From: Parietaria judaica
Lineage: Eukaryota; Streptophyta; Magnoliopsida; Rosales; Urticaceae
Direction of reading: 5' to 3'
Assembly: GCA_954871525.1 (NCBI GenBank)
Contig: OX940868.1
Span: 21,943,056-22,007,055, forward strand
Length of the DNA: 64,000 nt
This document shows, piece by piece, positions 11,825 to 24,200 of this stretch. Every line of letters starts with the position of its first letter. Position 1 is the stretch's first letter. Both the position numbers and the translations under genes were made by a program. Below the pieces are notes generated by a model. The model worked only from the letters and a program-made list of their open reading frames with translations. It ran no database searches and was not told where the DNA came from.

Positions 11825-12870
11825 GTCGGATTGACCGCCATCGCCGGATTCGGGCTGAGAGCGCGGCAACTTCATGCGTGGCTTCGACGACCGTGGTCGC
11901 GGTTGCCGAGGAGGCGACCATTGTCGCAGTTGCCGAGGAGGCGGTCGTGGCCTCCGTCGTGGTCGCCCTCCATCGCGCCTCCTTCCTCCGTCGCGGTCGC
12001 CCTCCGTCTCGCATCCTTCCTCCATCGCTCTCTGTCGCTGCGCGATGATCCTTTCCACGCAATCGTAACAGTAAATTTATTTACAGTTTTCTGTATATAT
12101 GTTTACAGTTTTAAGGTAATATATTTGATTTTTGTAAATGATTTTACGATATTTTGAAGTGATAATTTCTCTTAGAGGGACAATATTTTTGTAACTGGAT
12201 TTACACGCTTTTTGTAAATGTTTTTACACTTATTTTGAGTTATTTTACACAAATTTGCATTTATGGATATGTATATGAAATTTTAAAATCCTGTCAACAG
12301 ATTTGTAAACAGATTTACATAAAATGAGGCAAAACGAAAACCAAATTTCGTAAATAGATTTACATAAAATGAGGAGAAACGAAAACCAAGTTTTGTAAAC
12401 AGATTTACATAAAATGAGGCAGAAGGAAAACCAAGTTTTGTAAACAGATTTACACATAATGAGGCATAACGAAAACCAAGTTTCGTAAACAAATTTACAT
12501 AAAATTAAGCAAACGAAAATCAAGTTTTATAAATAAAAATTCGAAATAAATATAGATTAATAGGAAAATAAATTTTAGATTTTAATCGTTAAAATAGAGA
12601 ATATTAAAAGTGATTTGTTAGAGCTAATAAAAAATAATACTAATTAATAGGGGAGATTTGTTTTTAATTAATTTATTCAGTTTGCTACATTTGAGGAAAA
12701 AATTATGTTTTATTTTAATTTAAAAAACGAATTATAAATGTGGTTTAAAAATTAGAAGGGCAATTTAGTCCATATTTCAATTTGTTGGTAGTTATGATTT
12801 CCATAATTAGAAATGGGTATTTTTTTTAAACCTTGAGCCACAAATGGGCATTTGCCTCATTTATCCTAAC
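11785..12870. mobile_element. Truncated element: (TC)n, GC-rich block, palindromic array, TIR-like end
   Basis: In order: a (TC)n run at 11785-11822; a GC-rich block to 12060 with repeated CCGTCGTGG and TTGCCGAGGAGG words; a stretch repeating GTAAA...TTTAC words; a 45 bp tandem array (12305-12525); and an end at about 12770-12870 with GGGCAATTTAGTCC and AAACCTTGAG. The last word also occurs in the right end of the 20487-26072 element, which has the same architecture. I could not find the matching left end, so this copy looks truncated. The long frames through the (TC)n and GC-rich block are low complexity. Confidence 0.45.
12305..12525 (-). repeat. 45 bp tandem repeat, five units
   Basis: Unit GTAAACAGATTTACATAAAA followed by TGAGGC, AACGAAAACCAA and TTTC, 45 bp long. 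Because 45 is a multiple of three, two reverse-strand frames stay open as 15-residue peptide repeats rich in F, L, C and Y. I read these as repeat artefacts, not proteins. Confidence 0.9.
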
Positions 12871-13611
12871 TTAAATATATTAATTTGGCTATAGCCCTCG
12901 AATATTTACTTTCCCTCAAAGTATATTTTGCTAAGATGTGTGGATTTTGAGTTTTTAGTAATACATATAATAAATACATATATATAAAAGGAATCACTTT
13001 GATATATTATCGGAAGTTCTTTAGCAAATAAAGTCGCAAAGAAATTCATCAAAGTTAGAGAAATATATTTGTAAAATCAACACAAAAGGTAATCTCAATT
13101 TGTTATTGACTATTTTAACTGTCACAATCTATTGGGATAGAGAAGTAGCACTGCATATACTAATATACTCTGATACTGAATTAGTTCATTCAAATATCGC
13201 ATTTAAATATATATGCTTAAATTCAACAGAGAAATAAATTACGAATCCAAAAAATTCAATTATAACACGATTTTTTTTACAAATATTTATTTTCCTATAG
13301 ATGTCTGCAAATGATTTAAACAAAATCGGAATTACTCACTTTCACGTATACGCAAGGACGAACACTGCATGTTACATGAAATATCTACGTAGAGTAACTA
13401 TCATGTAGTTTCATGCGAGTTGCAATTATATTATTAAAGATTAAATGCATAATCTGTATATACATATATCTCAGGACTTGTCTCCGGTCCGTAATAGAAC
13501 ACCACAAACACATTCCATCAAAGAAAGTTCAACAAGTTTTTTTTTTCTTTTCCACAAGCAATCAATATTATCAACTAGGAGGTCTCATCAATGCGAAACC
13601 CTAAAAAGTTG
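12871..13611. other. Spacer and upstream region of thaumatin-like gene 1
   Basis: AT-rich sequence with no gene. Its right end is the proximal promoter of the thaumatin-like gene. Confidence 0.5.
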
Positions 13612-13619
13612 TATATAAA
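13612..13619 (+). promoter_or_regulatory. TATA box of thaumatin-like gene 1
   Basis: TATATAAA about 70 bp before the ATG at 13690, followed by a CT-rich leader (cactctctttgcc). Spacing and sequence are typical of a plant core promoter. Confidence 0.75.
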
Positions 13620-13689
13620 CCACTCTCTTTGCCAATTCATCACCACACTCAAAACCAAATCTCTCTTTCAATAGATAAATCCTAGAAAG

Positions 13690-14543
13690 ATGAGTTTCCT
13701 CAAAGGCCTCTCCATCATAATCTTCCCTCTGCTCTTTGTCTCCCTCGCCGCATACCACTCCGCCGAAGCCGCCAGGTTCGACATCCGCAACAACTGCCCT
13801 TTCACCGTATGGGCTGGCGCCAGCCCTGGTGGAGGCCGGCGTCTAGAACAGGGACAGAGCTGGGCTCTCGACGTTGCGGCGGGTACCAAAATGGCCCGCA
13901 TCTGGCCCCGAACCGGCTGCAACTTTAACGGTGCCGGCCAGGGACGGTACTGATAAAATTATTTATGAAATATGCTTTAGCTCTAAAATACTTGGTAGAT
14001 TATATATGACAATTACGTTCAAGAACATCAATATGCTTTGATTTTCGATATGCATTATTAACCGTGTTAATCATGTTTCTAACATGTTGAGAACGACCTG
14101 AAACCAGGTGCCAGACCGGCGACTGCGGCAATGTCCTCGAGTGCCGGGGGTGGGGTCAACCGCCGAACACTCTAGCCGAGTACGCCCTAAACCAAGACGG
14201 AAACCGTGATTTCTTTGACATCTCGCTTGTCGACGGGTTCAACGTCCCCATGGAATTCAGCCCCACTTCCGGAGGCTGCCGTGGCCCGCGCGCCTGCACG
14301 GCTGACATCAACGGGCAGTGCCCGGGTGAGCTTCGGGCTCCCGGTGGCTGCAACAACCCGTGCACGGTCTTCAAGACCAACGAATTCTGTTGCACCAACG
14401 GGCAAGGCTCGTGTGGACCCACTCCCTTCTTGAGGTTCTTTAAGGAGAGGTGTCCCGATGCCTATAGTTACCCTCAAGATGATCCGACCAGTACTTTCAC
14501 TTGTCCCGGTGGGACCAACTACAGGGTCGTCTTTTGCCCTTGA
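13690..14543 (+). CDS. Thaumatin-like protein 1 (PR-5 family)
   Basis: Two exons: 13690-13946 and 14108-14543 (161 bp GT-AG intron, phase 2), giving 230 residues. Residues 1-28 are a secretion signal (hydrophobic [14 protein letters not shown], cleavage near AEA|A). The mature protein starts ARFDIRNNC and has 16 Cys, the eight-disulfide pattern of full-size members. The signature [11 protein letters not shown] spans the splice site. The acidic-cleft region ([19 protein letters not shown]) and the terminal TNYRVVFCP are present. Family knowledge: secreted or apoplastic pathogenesis-related proteins with antifungal and sometimes glucanase activity. Thaumatin-like gene 2 at 35872-36723 is a close inverted paralogue with the same intron position. 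No C-terminal vacuolar extension is seen. The gene looks intact. Confidence 0.95.
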
Positions 14544-15102
14544 GTAATATATCTATATATATATAATATCATATGTGTGTGTTGTATTACTATATATGGT
14601 AAGTCTCGAGAGTTTGCATGCAGAATAAGAGCGTTACTGAGATATCAGTAGGGTTCATTTGAGTGAGCTTGATATGGTGATAATGCATTTTGTGGCTGAC
14701 TTGTTGAACGATCACTACGATGATATTGATCGCAATTCATGCCCTTTATAATTAGTTGACTGTTTGTGATAATATCGCCGTTTCTTTAATGCACGAGTAT
14801 GAGTGTTTTGGATATATATATAATAATATTCGTTTAAAAGTTATATAATGTATTAAAATATAGTTTACACACATACAGTGCATGAATGGTTGAATATCAG
14901 TACTATAATCATGCCGTGCATGAGAGTTTCGGAGCACGAGGCGAGGAGTAATTTTGTGGTCCCTGCCGAAATTACAAAATTAAATTTTGATCTAAAAATA
15001 TATCGGAATATTTGTGTACTAATAATCACTCATTCAAATACGAAGCGTTCAGTGTTTTAAAAAAAGTAGTAATCAAACTTATATAGTCGAGTTTATAGAT
15101 AA
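14544..15102. other. 3' flank of thaumatin-like gene 1
   Basis: AT-rich, no gene seen. The first ~200 bp presumably hold the 3' UTR. Confidence 0.45.
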
Positions 15103-15830
15103 TGAAGTTTCAAACTTCCATGAAAAGAGATAAGTCAAGAGCTGTATGACTTTCTTTATTCATCGAATGGATTTTAGATTTACAAAGTATTATTATTTAT
15201 ACTATAACAGAGAGAAGAATAGAAAAATAAGGAAACAGAAAATTACAATAGAAAAATTACCTAACTACCCTTGCTAGTCCTATACAATAAAAATGACTAA
15301 TCTTAAATCAACCGCTTACATTAATTAGTGAGGTTATATTAACAACCTACTAATTATTGTAAACAAACCTAATAATACTGACAGCCCCCCCTCAAAACTA
15401 GTGTGAGAGAGTGGCAAAACTCACAACATTTAGTTTTGATCTTAAATCTGGGAATTTCCAACCAGAATTTGGCTTGGTTAGCAAATCGGTTATTTGGCTT
15501 CCTGCTGGAACATGAGGGACTTCAACGTCTTTTTGAATGACTTTGTCTCGGACAAAATGTAGATCTATCTCAGCATTTTTTTTGTCCGAGCGTGAAGAAC
15601 TGGGAATTCAATATACATAAATTGGCAAACTTTGTTGACAAAGAAGTCAATTTCTAGTCGTGTTATAGTCAAGCATTGCAATGCACCCACTACTCTACTT
15701 TGATAGAGTGTAGGGTTTTGCATTGGATCGCTTCCAAAACTAATTAGCTTGAGATAGATGAAGACCATACTCGGTTTCTTCAACATTTATACCGAGGAAA
15801 AACTTTACTTGTTCTACGAATCTCATCGCG
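15103..15830 (-). mobile_element. Truncated Ty1/copia retrotransposon (3' end)
   Basis: On the reverse strand, a diverged pol C terminus: a reverse transcriptase to RNase H junction ([19 protein letters not shown], then [15 protein letters not shown]), followed after a frame change by the RNase H end ([28 protein letters not shown]). About 90 residues between the two blocks are missing, so the element has an internal deletion. A polypurine tract (GAGGGGGGGC) abuts a 3' LTR beginning TGTCAG at 15383 and running to about 15103. No 5' LTR, gag or integrase is present. Confidence 0.8.
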
Positions 15831-16299
15831 GTTTTAAAACCGACAAATCCATAAAAAAAATTTCCCTCGTGTGATGGGATTCTTTAAACTAAACAAGAAA
15901 TTCAACTAATTGATCGAAACCAAACTGTACTTTGAAGGAAATAAAGCAATGTTTATTATAGTCCCAAATTCCAAGTAAGTCCTTTGAGATTGTAGAGCTT
16001 AAAAATGATCAAAAGTATTAACGTTATAATCAACTCAATCGATAGGTTTAAAATAAATAATTCATTAATGTATTTGTAAAAGAAAATTAGATAAAATTAT
16101 TATTTTACTGAACTCGATTATTTTTTTTTAATTACAAAAAAAAAAAAAGATACCTACCGACTTCATTGATAATTTAGATACTTTTGCCGTCAACAACCTA
16201 AACATAATTGTAATTATTCTAATTAAGGCACTCCACCATTTATGAAAAAGAGTATCAATTGCTTAAAAAAAAAAACAAAAAAAAACTCTCTCTCTCTTA
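15831..16299. other. Spacer before RPC4
   Basis: AT-rich with poly-A tracts near 16134-16148 and 16265-16286. No gene seen. Its right end should hold the RPC4 core promoter; I see no clear TATA box. Confidence 0.4.
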
Positions 16300-16341
16300 A
16301 AAATTTCGTGGCGTTGAGATCTCTCTCACAGTCTTTGAAAG

Positions 16342-16567
16342 GTATGTCAGTTTGATTAATGATTTGAGTCTGGTTCTTCGTGTTTGGTTAATCGTCGTCA
16401 TAATCCAGAGATGCACGTGAGTTGATTGATGAAATGTCACATTAAAAGCATATACAATATCATATTTGTATAGCTATATGTACAAGTATATAACCATGTG
16501 TGTTCATGTTTGATGAAGTTAGAATAAATAATTATATTGTTTTTATTGACGGCTCTGATCTTGACAG
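16342..16567 (+). other. 5' UTR intron of RPC4
   Basis: Donor GAAAG|GTATGTCAG and acceptor TTGACAG|GTTGATC frame a 226 bp AT-rich interval 31 bp before the ATG. The leader before it is CT-rich (from about 16287). Position and signals fit a leader intron, common in constitutively expressed plant genes. Inferred from sequence signals only. Confidence 0.55.
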
Positions 16568-16598
16568 GTTGATCTTTTTTTCCTTCTCGTAATTTGTA

Positions 16599-17903
16599 AT
16601 GGACCCGTCGACTCTGAAGAGCGAATCTGATGCGCCGAGGAAGGTTAGTTTGGCTCATTTTGTTTATGCCGTTATGTTCCGATTCTGCCGCTGACTTCTC
16701 TCGACGATTCCCGCAGAGGAAGTTCGTGCCGAAAGCCCGTCCTCGCCCCGTGCCAAAGGCTGAAGCCAAATGGTAATTCCGTTACTGCCCCGCTTGCTCA
16801 GTCATGTTCCCTTGCTCGCTCTCAAGCTGATTTTCGTTCATGGCAGTGAAGCTGTTGAGGACTCCGATGGCGAGCAGGCCAGGGATTTGTTGAGGCGGTT
16901 CAATGTACTAATCTTTGCTTATTTGAAATCGTAATCAACCTTTTTGTATTAAATTTTTTTGTGTTTATTTCTCGGTTTTAGGAAGGATTAACGAGAGGAA
17001 AGCCTAAAATGGAGAAGAAAGGTAAATCTTTGTCACTAAATACTTGAATTTTTGTTGAAGCTGCGTGGTTTGCGAATCTCCATTGAATGAGTGTTTGACT
17101 TTTGGGAACACAGCGGCGGCCCAAGTTGCATTTGGTTACAGTAGCTCCTCAACGAGGATAAGATCGTTCGGTGCTCACAAAGCTGGAAATAGTGCAACCC
17201 GTGAAGGTTGGTAACTTATGGGTGAAAGCTTATTACCGGAAATTGGATTTAAAACCGAAACCGGGAAATTTTAACATATTATTATGATATAGACAATTTA
17301 TTTAATACATGCTCGTTAGCACGAGTTTTACACCGATATCGGAAAAACACAAATAATTGGTACTATTTCTAAAAAAAATATCCAATTTTGAAATGGCAAT
17401 AACTGAAACCAGTCCACTTTGGTGAAGCACTTTGTTATCTATCACGGTGAATAAGAAGAGTTGTTTGTACTACAGATGGGATACCTCCCTCTGCGGGCGT
17501 TAAAGAGTACGTTGAAGCAAGGTGTAAAATTTCGCGAAAATCTGTCGATATTTCGACCGATTTTCGTTTTTCGGAGGTATGCGAAACGAAAACCCTGTCG
17601 TTTCGCTGGATTTTTACCATTTTTCGCATTTTTCGCATGGGCAAGTGGATGGAATTTCGTTTTTCGCTTTTGTGTGTAAAATGTGCGAAAAATGGATGGA
17701 ATTTCGCTAAAAGTTAAACTTTTGGTAGATTTTGGCAAAAATACCAATTAAATTTTTGGCAAAAATAATTATACTTGCACAAGAGCTAATATCACACATT
17801 CACACTTAACATACACTTCACCTAATAATTTAACTTAATATTATACACTTCAAATAATATTATACAAATATACATATTAACTTCACCTAAAATACATATA
17901 CAC

Positions 17904-17937
<34 letters not shown>

Positions 17938-19695
17938 TTCATTTAATATTATACACTTCAACTAATATTAAATTTGTTAACATACACATATACAATTAAC
18001 ATGCATATTCACTTAATATTACACACTTAACATACATATTCACTTCACATAATAATTTGACTTAATGTTATACACTTCAACTAATAAATTGACTTAACAT
18101 TACACATTTCACCTACATATTTAAGTTACAAATGTATTTTGTTATATACAATTATGTCTTGTATTTATTAAATATTTAGTTTTGAACCTATATAAATATC
18201 TTGCTTAAATACTCAAATATTTTTTACAAAATATCCATCGAAAACCCAATCGGCATGCGGTATGCCCATGCGGTATATGCGGCATGCGGCATGCCCTTTT
18301 TTTACCATTTGCCCATCGACATACCCATCGGCAAGCGATATATCCGTAAAACGAAAAATGCGAAACGACATCGGCAAGCGGCATTTTAAACCTTGCGTTG
18401 AAGCATGGGTACGTCACGCTTCGCCTTTTCTCTTCATTTTCTCCATCGTAATCGTTTTAGTGACCGTAGTTGTGATTATGATCGTGGTTTCTTCTTTAGG
18501 ATTACTATACCTACTACCCGACAACTCTTCCTTGGAGGAGGCCATATTCTGGAGATCCCGGTGCGTCCTTGACATAGAAATTTTTTAGTCAAAAGTTTCT
18601 CGGCTCGATTTTACGTGCTTATTGATTTTAGATATGTCGATTTTCCTTGTAGAGCTGCTTGAGGAAGAATCTCGGGCCAACCAAATTGAAAGTTTAGACG
18701 AACCGGCAACAGATCTTGGTCTAATGGTTAATAACTTGACTCTAAAATCCCGAACTGTTTGATTTTTATATTTTTATGGACGGAGATGAATTTTCCGATG
18801 ATTATTTCATGTGGCAAACGCCTTCATATATGTAGAGGAGTAAACTTTATGAATCCCAAGACTATACAATTACTTTAAATCGGCAAAAATCACTAAACCT
18901 AAAGCCTAAATTATTCTTTTTCTAATGAAAGAAATATATACGTATTTGCAGGAGGAGCATCCAGAAGATAGCATGTTGTTTCTTCAGTTACCTGCTACAT
19001 TGCCTTCGACAAAACAACAAGCCACGGGAATCGGGGTCTCACAAGAGAATGAGAAGCCCTGTTCTTTGAACGAGCTACCGGGAGGTTTTCTGGGCAAAAT
19101 GCTCGTTTACAGAAGCGGTGTCATCAAGCTCAGGCTCGGAGACACGCTTTATAATGTGAGTCGAGCATGCAACAAAATGAAATAGATTCGGATTTAGATT
19201 CACTCTTTCTAGAAATGCCTGAAAAACGAAAAGGAGAGGAACCTTTTTTCAATGATCGTCATTCCTCATTTTCCTTTATAGTTTATTTGGCGCGTTTATA
19301 TAGATCATTGGCAATTAAAAAAAATTCACAAATAAAGCCCAATAAATGTGAAAACTCAGAACTTTGACTAAGAGCTAAGAAATCGCAAACCGGGGTCTTT
19401 TTCGGTATTTTGGTAACGCTTCAAGATTCCTCACTTTATTCTCCTAGGACTGACGGAATATGATAATAACTGACATTAAGATTAGCTCTTTTTAGCTTGA
19501 CTTAATGGAGTTTTTAGTTTGACTTTTTTCAAATAATGCACGCAGGTCTCATCTGGTATGGAGTGCGGTTTCTCGCAAGATGTGGTGGCCGTTAACAGCA
19601 ACGAGAAGCAGTGTTGCGTCGTTGGGGAGCCGAGCAAGCGAGCCATCATAACTCCCGACGTGGCCTCGATTTTGGCAAGTGTTGATGAATATTGA
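16599..19695 (+). CDS. RPC4: DNA-directed RNA polymerase III subunit RPC4, exon 6 split by a transposon
   Basis: Ten coding exons: 16599-16643, 16717-16772, 16847-16904, 16982-17021, 17114-17206, 17476-17519 plus 18406-18408 (exon 6, split), 18500-18560, 18653-18726, 18952-19155, 19546-19695. Phases agree throughout and without the insertion they give 275 residues. The Pol III RPC4 (POLR3D, yeast Rpc53) pattern is clear: basic N terminus with PKARPRPVPKAE, ARDLLRRFNEG, VAFGYSSSS, YYPTTLPWRRPYSGDPE, ATDLGLM, FLQLPATLP, and the C-terminal domain GGFLGKMLVYRSGVIKLRLG ... QDVVAVNSNEKQCCVVGE. RPC4 acts with RPC5 in transcription termination and re-initiation of tRNA and 5S genes. A 5' UTR intron lies at 16342-16567. 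The ~0.88 kb insertion breaks the codons before the exon 6 donor; splicing from the cryptic site GCAAG|GTGTAA to exon 7 shifts frame and stops within exon 8. Expression of a full protein from this copy is doubtful. Confidence 0.9.
17520..18396. mobile_element. Transposon inserted in RPC4 exon 6 (Mutator-like, non-autonomous)
   Basis: The exon sequence GTTGAAGCA occurs at 17511-17519 and again at 18397-18405, directly flanking the insert: a 9 bp target duplication, the Mutator-like length. The ends are inverted: (GC)AAGGTGTAAAAT on the left and, read in reverse, GCAAGGTTTAAAAT on the right. Because GCA is shared, a 6 bp duplication GTTGAA is an alternative. The outer parts are rich in TTTCG and CGAAA words; the middle (17820-18130) is an AT-rich array of cacttaacata and acttcaccta words plus a (TA)n run. 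No transposase is present. Confidence 0.8.
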
Positions 19696-20486
19696 GTGTC
19701 ATTTCTTCTTTCTCAAAATCAGTTTTGGCCTAAATATTATTTGTGTCGTTTAATGTGAGAGTTACAGGAGTTGAATCGCCTTTCATATAAAAAAAATCTA
19801 ACATGTATCAATTTAATTTAAAGAACGCATAACAACTTTCACATACCAATTTTTCCAGAAATCTTCTGGGAATTGTTTATAGAACTCTATTGGAGTCGGT
19901 TTGCGGTTCGTCTTTTTTATTATATAAAAACCGAATACGATAAGGCATATATATTTTGGCATTTAATATATCATTATTAGAGTTCAATTAAGGGTATTTT
20001 GAGTAGTTTATAATATGTCCGGAATCAGTTCCGAATTCCTATTAAGCGCTTAGGTCTAGCCGTAAATCATGGTGGTCAGAATTCAGGATTCGAGCTCGCT
20101 TCTCTTTCTTTTCTTTTCTTTTCTTTTTTTACGGATTTTGTAATTATTTTTAACACTGAATTATTTTTGTTCATAGATTGAGTGTGATGAATACTAAATT
20201 TTAGAAATTGAATAACAAGAAACAAGATCCTTAAGGCTGTAACAAACACAGCCTTAGAATTTTCTAATTCCGATTCAACTTTATAATACACTTGTCCATT
20301 GGTTTCCTTCCAAACCGGTGAGTATTATTAAAAAAAATATTCTTATTAAGCAAACAATGCCATTTCCCATCTTTTTTCACAAATAAAATATAGATTAAAT
20401 TAGGTGTAGCTTTCTTAAAAAGTTCTTTAACAAGAAGAATGAATGAAAATGAAATGACCCACCCCAATCTTGAATTGCTTTGATAT
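19696..20486. other. Spacer between RPC4 and the Mutator-like element
   Basis: AT-rich. It presumably begins with the RPC4 3' UTR. A TTTTC microsatellite lies near 20103-20127. No gene seen. Confidence 0.45.
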
Positions 20487-20650
20487 GGGCTTTTTAGCAA
20501 AGTACGGTGAAACTTTTTTAAAAAATACTCAAAAGTTTACCATAATTAAAGAAATACTCATTTGATGTTATTTAGACAAAAATACCCTTTTCATAGCTTT
20601 TTCACTCTTCTTATTCTAAAATAACACGAGCTGTTTCTCTCAGGTCAGCC

Positions 20651-20902
20651 ATGGAGTCTCCGGCGGGTTGGGCGGCATCGGCGACGGCGGACGAGGAAGG
20701 GCGGCGACGTGTTGTCGCAAAGCTGAGGCGAACCGTAGATGTTTGGCTCCAAGTCACGATTTCAAGGGACCTTTCGGCAAAAAAAAGGTTGCTGCGCGGC
20801 CTCACGTCAGCAGGAGGCGGCGGCGGCGATGTAGCCGACGATGGAAACGCCGTCGATGGAGCTGCTGGTGCTGGCAGTGGGAAAAGAGGTGGCAAGAGAT
20901 GA
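20651..20902 (+). other. GC-rich open frame inside the Mutator-like element, unknown
   Basis: 83-codon frame (MESPAGWAASATADEEGRRR ... AKLRRTVDVWLQVTISRDL) in an otherwise AT-rich element. The first 55 residues look protein-like, then a Gly/Ala/Asp-rich tail follows. I recognise no family. The reverse strand is also open for 108 codons, so GC content alone may explain it. It could be a second captured gene fragment. Confidence 0.25.
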
Positions 20903-21299
20903 AGTTGGGGCCTAGACTGTTTGGGACAAGTATCCAAAGCTTGAAATAAGAGATCTTATGTGATGGGTTGAGCAAGTAGCAACGGTGACGATCACGACCT
21001 GGCCGGCGACTTCGACGACGGTAGTCAGAGGTCGAGGTGGTGGTAGTCAGTGTTCTTTCTGGTTATGGGCTTTCGTTCGTGACAAAATGTAACGTGTGAG
21101 ACACTGTAAATGGTGCACATAAAATGCTCGGATAAATGCTTAATTGGAAGCACACACTTGAGAATGCTATGGAAGATAGAAAAATACTCATTTCACAATT
21201 CTTATATTATATACTAGTAATTATTGAGTTGAATACTTGGTTTATATTCTCCGTTTTGAATGGTTTCAAAAATTGAATGTTGAAAGATTTTGTTTAGGC

Positions 21300-24200
21300 T
21301 TATAATGTTACGTTTATTAATTTTAGTTACACTTATGTAATTCTCACTACAATTTCGGAACTGTAGTAACATTCGTGTAATTCTCTTTACAATTATGTAA
21401 TTCTACTTAAAGATATAATTGTCGCATTTATGTAATTGTATTTGTAGTTACATTTATGTAACTTTATTTACATTTTACATGCATAATTCTCTTAACACAT
21501 ATTATTCTATTAACATTTATGTAGTTATAGTTGCACTTATGTAACTTTTCTTACATTTATATAATTTTAGTTACATTAATGTAATCATAATTTAACGTAT
21601 GCAATTGCTATTATATATTATAACTTGAGTTATTTGTATGTAATTATTTACACTTTGTAACTAAAGTTACATTTGAGTAAGTACGGTTACACTTATGTAA
21701 CTAAAGTTACTAAAAATACATTTGGGTAACTACAGTTACATTTATGTAACTAAAGTTACATTTGGGTAACTACAGTTACACTTGGGTAACAAGAGTTACA
21801 CTTATGTAACTAAAGTTACATTTGGGTAACTACAACTACACTTGGGTAACAAGAGTTACACTTATGTAACTAAAGTTACATTTGGGTAAATACAGTTACA
21901 CGTATGTAACTAAAGTTACTAAAATTACATTTGGGTAACTGGAGTTACACTTATGTAACTAAAGTTACATTTGGGTGACTTTAGTACAATTATGTAATTG
22001 TAGTTACATTACCGTAATTTCACATATGTAATTACACTTATAATTATATATGTAATAAGAGTTACACAACGTAACTAGAGTTAAACTTTTATCGTTAGAG
22101 AAACACTTATGTAACTGAAGTTACACGTATGTAACTAGAGTTACACTTTTGTAACCGGAGTTACAATTTTGTAATTCTATTCATATATAATTACACTTAT
22201 GTTACATATTAAGATATTCTACATAAGAAACACTACAATGTTACATATTAGGAGATTCTACATAAGAAACGGTGCAAGTCTGTAAGTCAGAGAAACAATG
22301 TGTTTTCGCTCTTTTAGTGGTAAAACAAAACGATATTAAAAGTGTATTTATTATGGAGTCAAATTTCAATATATTTCTAAAAATAATAATTTAGTGCTTT
22401 TTCTTTATTGGAATTAATTTGGAAGTATTAAAACAATTTTTGTAACCGAAGTTACACTTTTGTAATTAAAGTTACACTTATGTAGTTGGAGTTACACTTA
22501 TGTAACTGGAGTTACACTTTTGTAACTGAAGTTACACTTATGTAACTAGAGTTACACTTTTGTAACTGGAGTTACAATTTCGTAATTCTAGTCATATATA
22601 ATTACACTTATGTTACATATTAAGAGACTCTTCATAAGAAATGGTGCGAGTTTGTAAGTCAGAAAAACAGTGTGTTTTCGCTCTTTTAGCGATAAAACAA
22701 AACGATATTAAAAGTGTATTCATTATGGAATCAAATTTTAATATATTTCTTAAAATAATAGTATGACCACAATTATGTAATAATATGACCACAATCATTA
22801 GAGTTACACTAATGTAAATGTGGTTACACTAATTTAATTGGAATTAAAGTTTTGTAACCGAAGTTACATTATGGTAACTGAAGTTACATTATGGTAACTG
22901 AAGTTACACTTATGTAACTAGAGTTACACTTTTCTAACCGGAGTTACAATTTCAATATATTTGTTCAACTAATAATTTAGTGCTTTTGGAGTTAATTTGG
23001 AAGTATTAAAATAATATTTGTAACTAAAGTTACACTTTTGTAACTCAAGTTACATAAGCGTAACCGGTGTTACACTTTTGTAATAGGAGTTACACTTTTG
23101 TAATTCTAGTCATATATGGTTATGTAATAATATGACCACAATTATGTAATAATATGACCACAATCATTAGAGTTACACTAATGTAAATGTGGTTACACTA
23201 ACTTAATTGGAATTAAAGTTTTGTAACCGAAGTTACATTATCGTAACTGAAGTTACATTATAGTAACTGAAGTTACACTTATGTAACTGGAGTTACAATT
23301 TCAACATGTTTGTTCAAATAATAATTTAGTGCTTTGGGAGTTAATTTGGAAGTATTAAAATAATTTTTGTAGCTGAAGTTACACTTTGTAACTCAACTTA
23401 CATAAGTGTAACCGGTGTTACACTTTTGTAACAGGATTTACACTTTCGTAATTCTAGTCATATATGGTTACACTTATGTTACATAATTATATTAATCCAG
23501 TCTCCATCTAAAGGTATGTAGCAATAATTTCACATAATTTGAGTTACAAAAAAGAATTTAAATTGAAATATTGTCAAAAAATAGTGACATACAATTATGT
23601 AATAGTATCACCACAATTATGTAATACTATGACAACAATCATTAGACTTACACTTATGTAGATGTGGTTACACTAATTTAATTGGAATTAAATTTTTGTA
23701 ACCGAAATTACACTTTTGTAACCGAAGTTACATTATCGTAACAGAAGTTACATTATCGTAACTGAAGTTACACTTATGTAATTGTAGTTACACTTTTGTA
23801 ACCGGAGTTACAATTTCAATATATTTGTTCAAATAATAATTTAGTGCTTTGGGAGTTAATTTGGAAGTATTAAAATAATTTTTGTAACTGAAGTTACACT
23901 TTTGTAACTCAAGTTACATAAGCGTAACCGGTGTTACACTTTTGTAATAGGAGTTACACTTTCGTAATTCTAGTCATATATGGTTATGTAATAGTATGAC
24001 CACAATTATGTAATAATATGACCACAATCATTAGAGTTACACTAATGTAAACGTGGTTACACTAATTTAATTGGAATTAAAGTTTTGTAACCGAAGTTAC
24101 ATTATCGTAACTGGAGTTACATTATGTAACTGGAGTTACACTTTTGTAACTGGAGTTATACTTTTGTAACTGGAGTTACAATTTCAATATATTTGTTCAA

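Noticed and set aside
11598..12062. Overlapping long frames with Arg/Glu-rich or Ser/Leu repeats
   Set aside because: They run through a (TC)n microsatellite and a GC-rich repetitive block in several frames and both strands, so composition explains them.
14156..14477. Reverse-strand frames over thaumatin exon 2, and the similar plus-strand frames over 35972-36394
   Set aside because: Shadows of the GC-rich thaumatin coding exons; the sense frames carry all family hallmarks.
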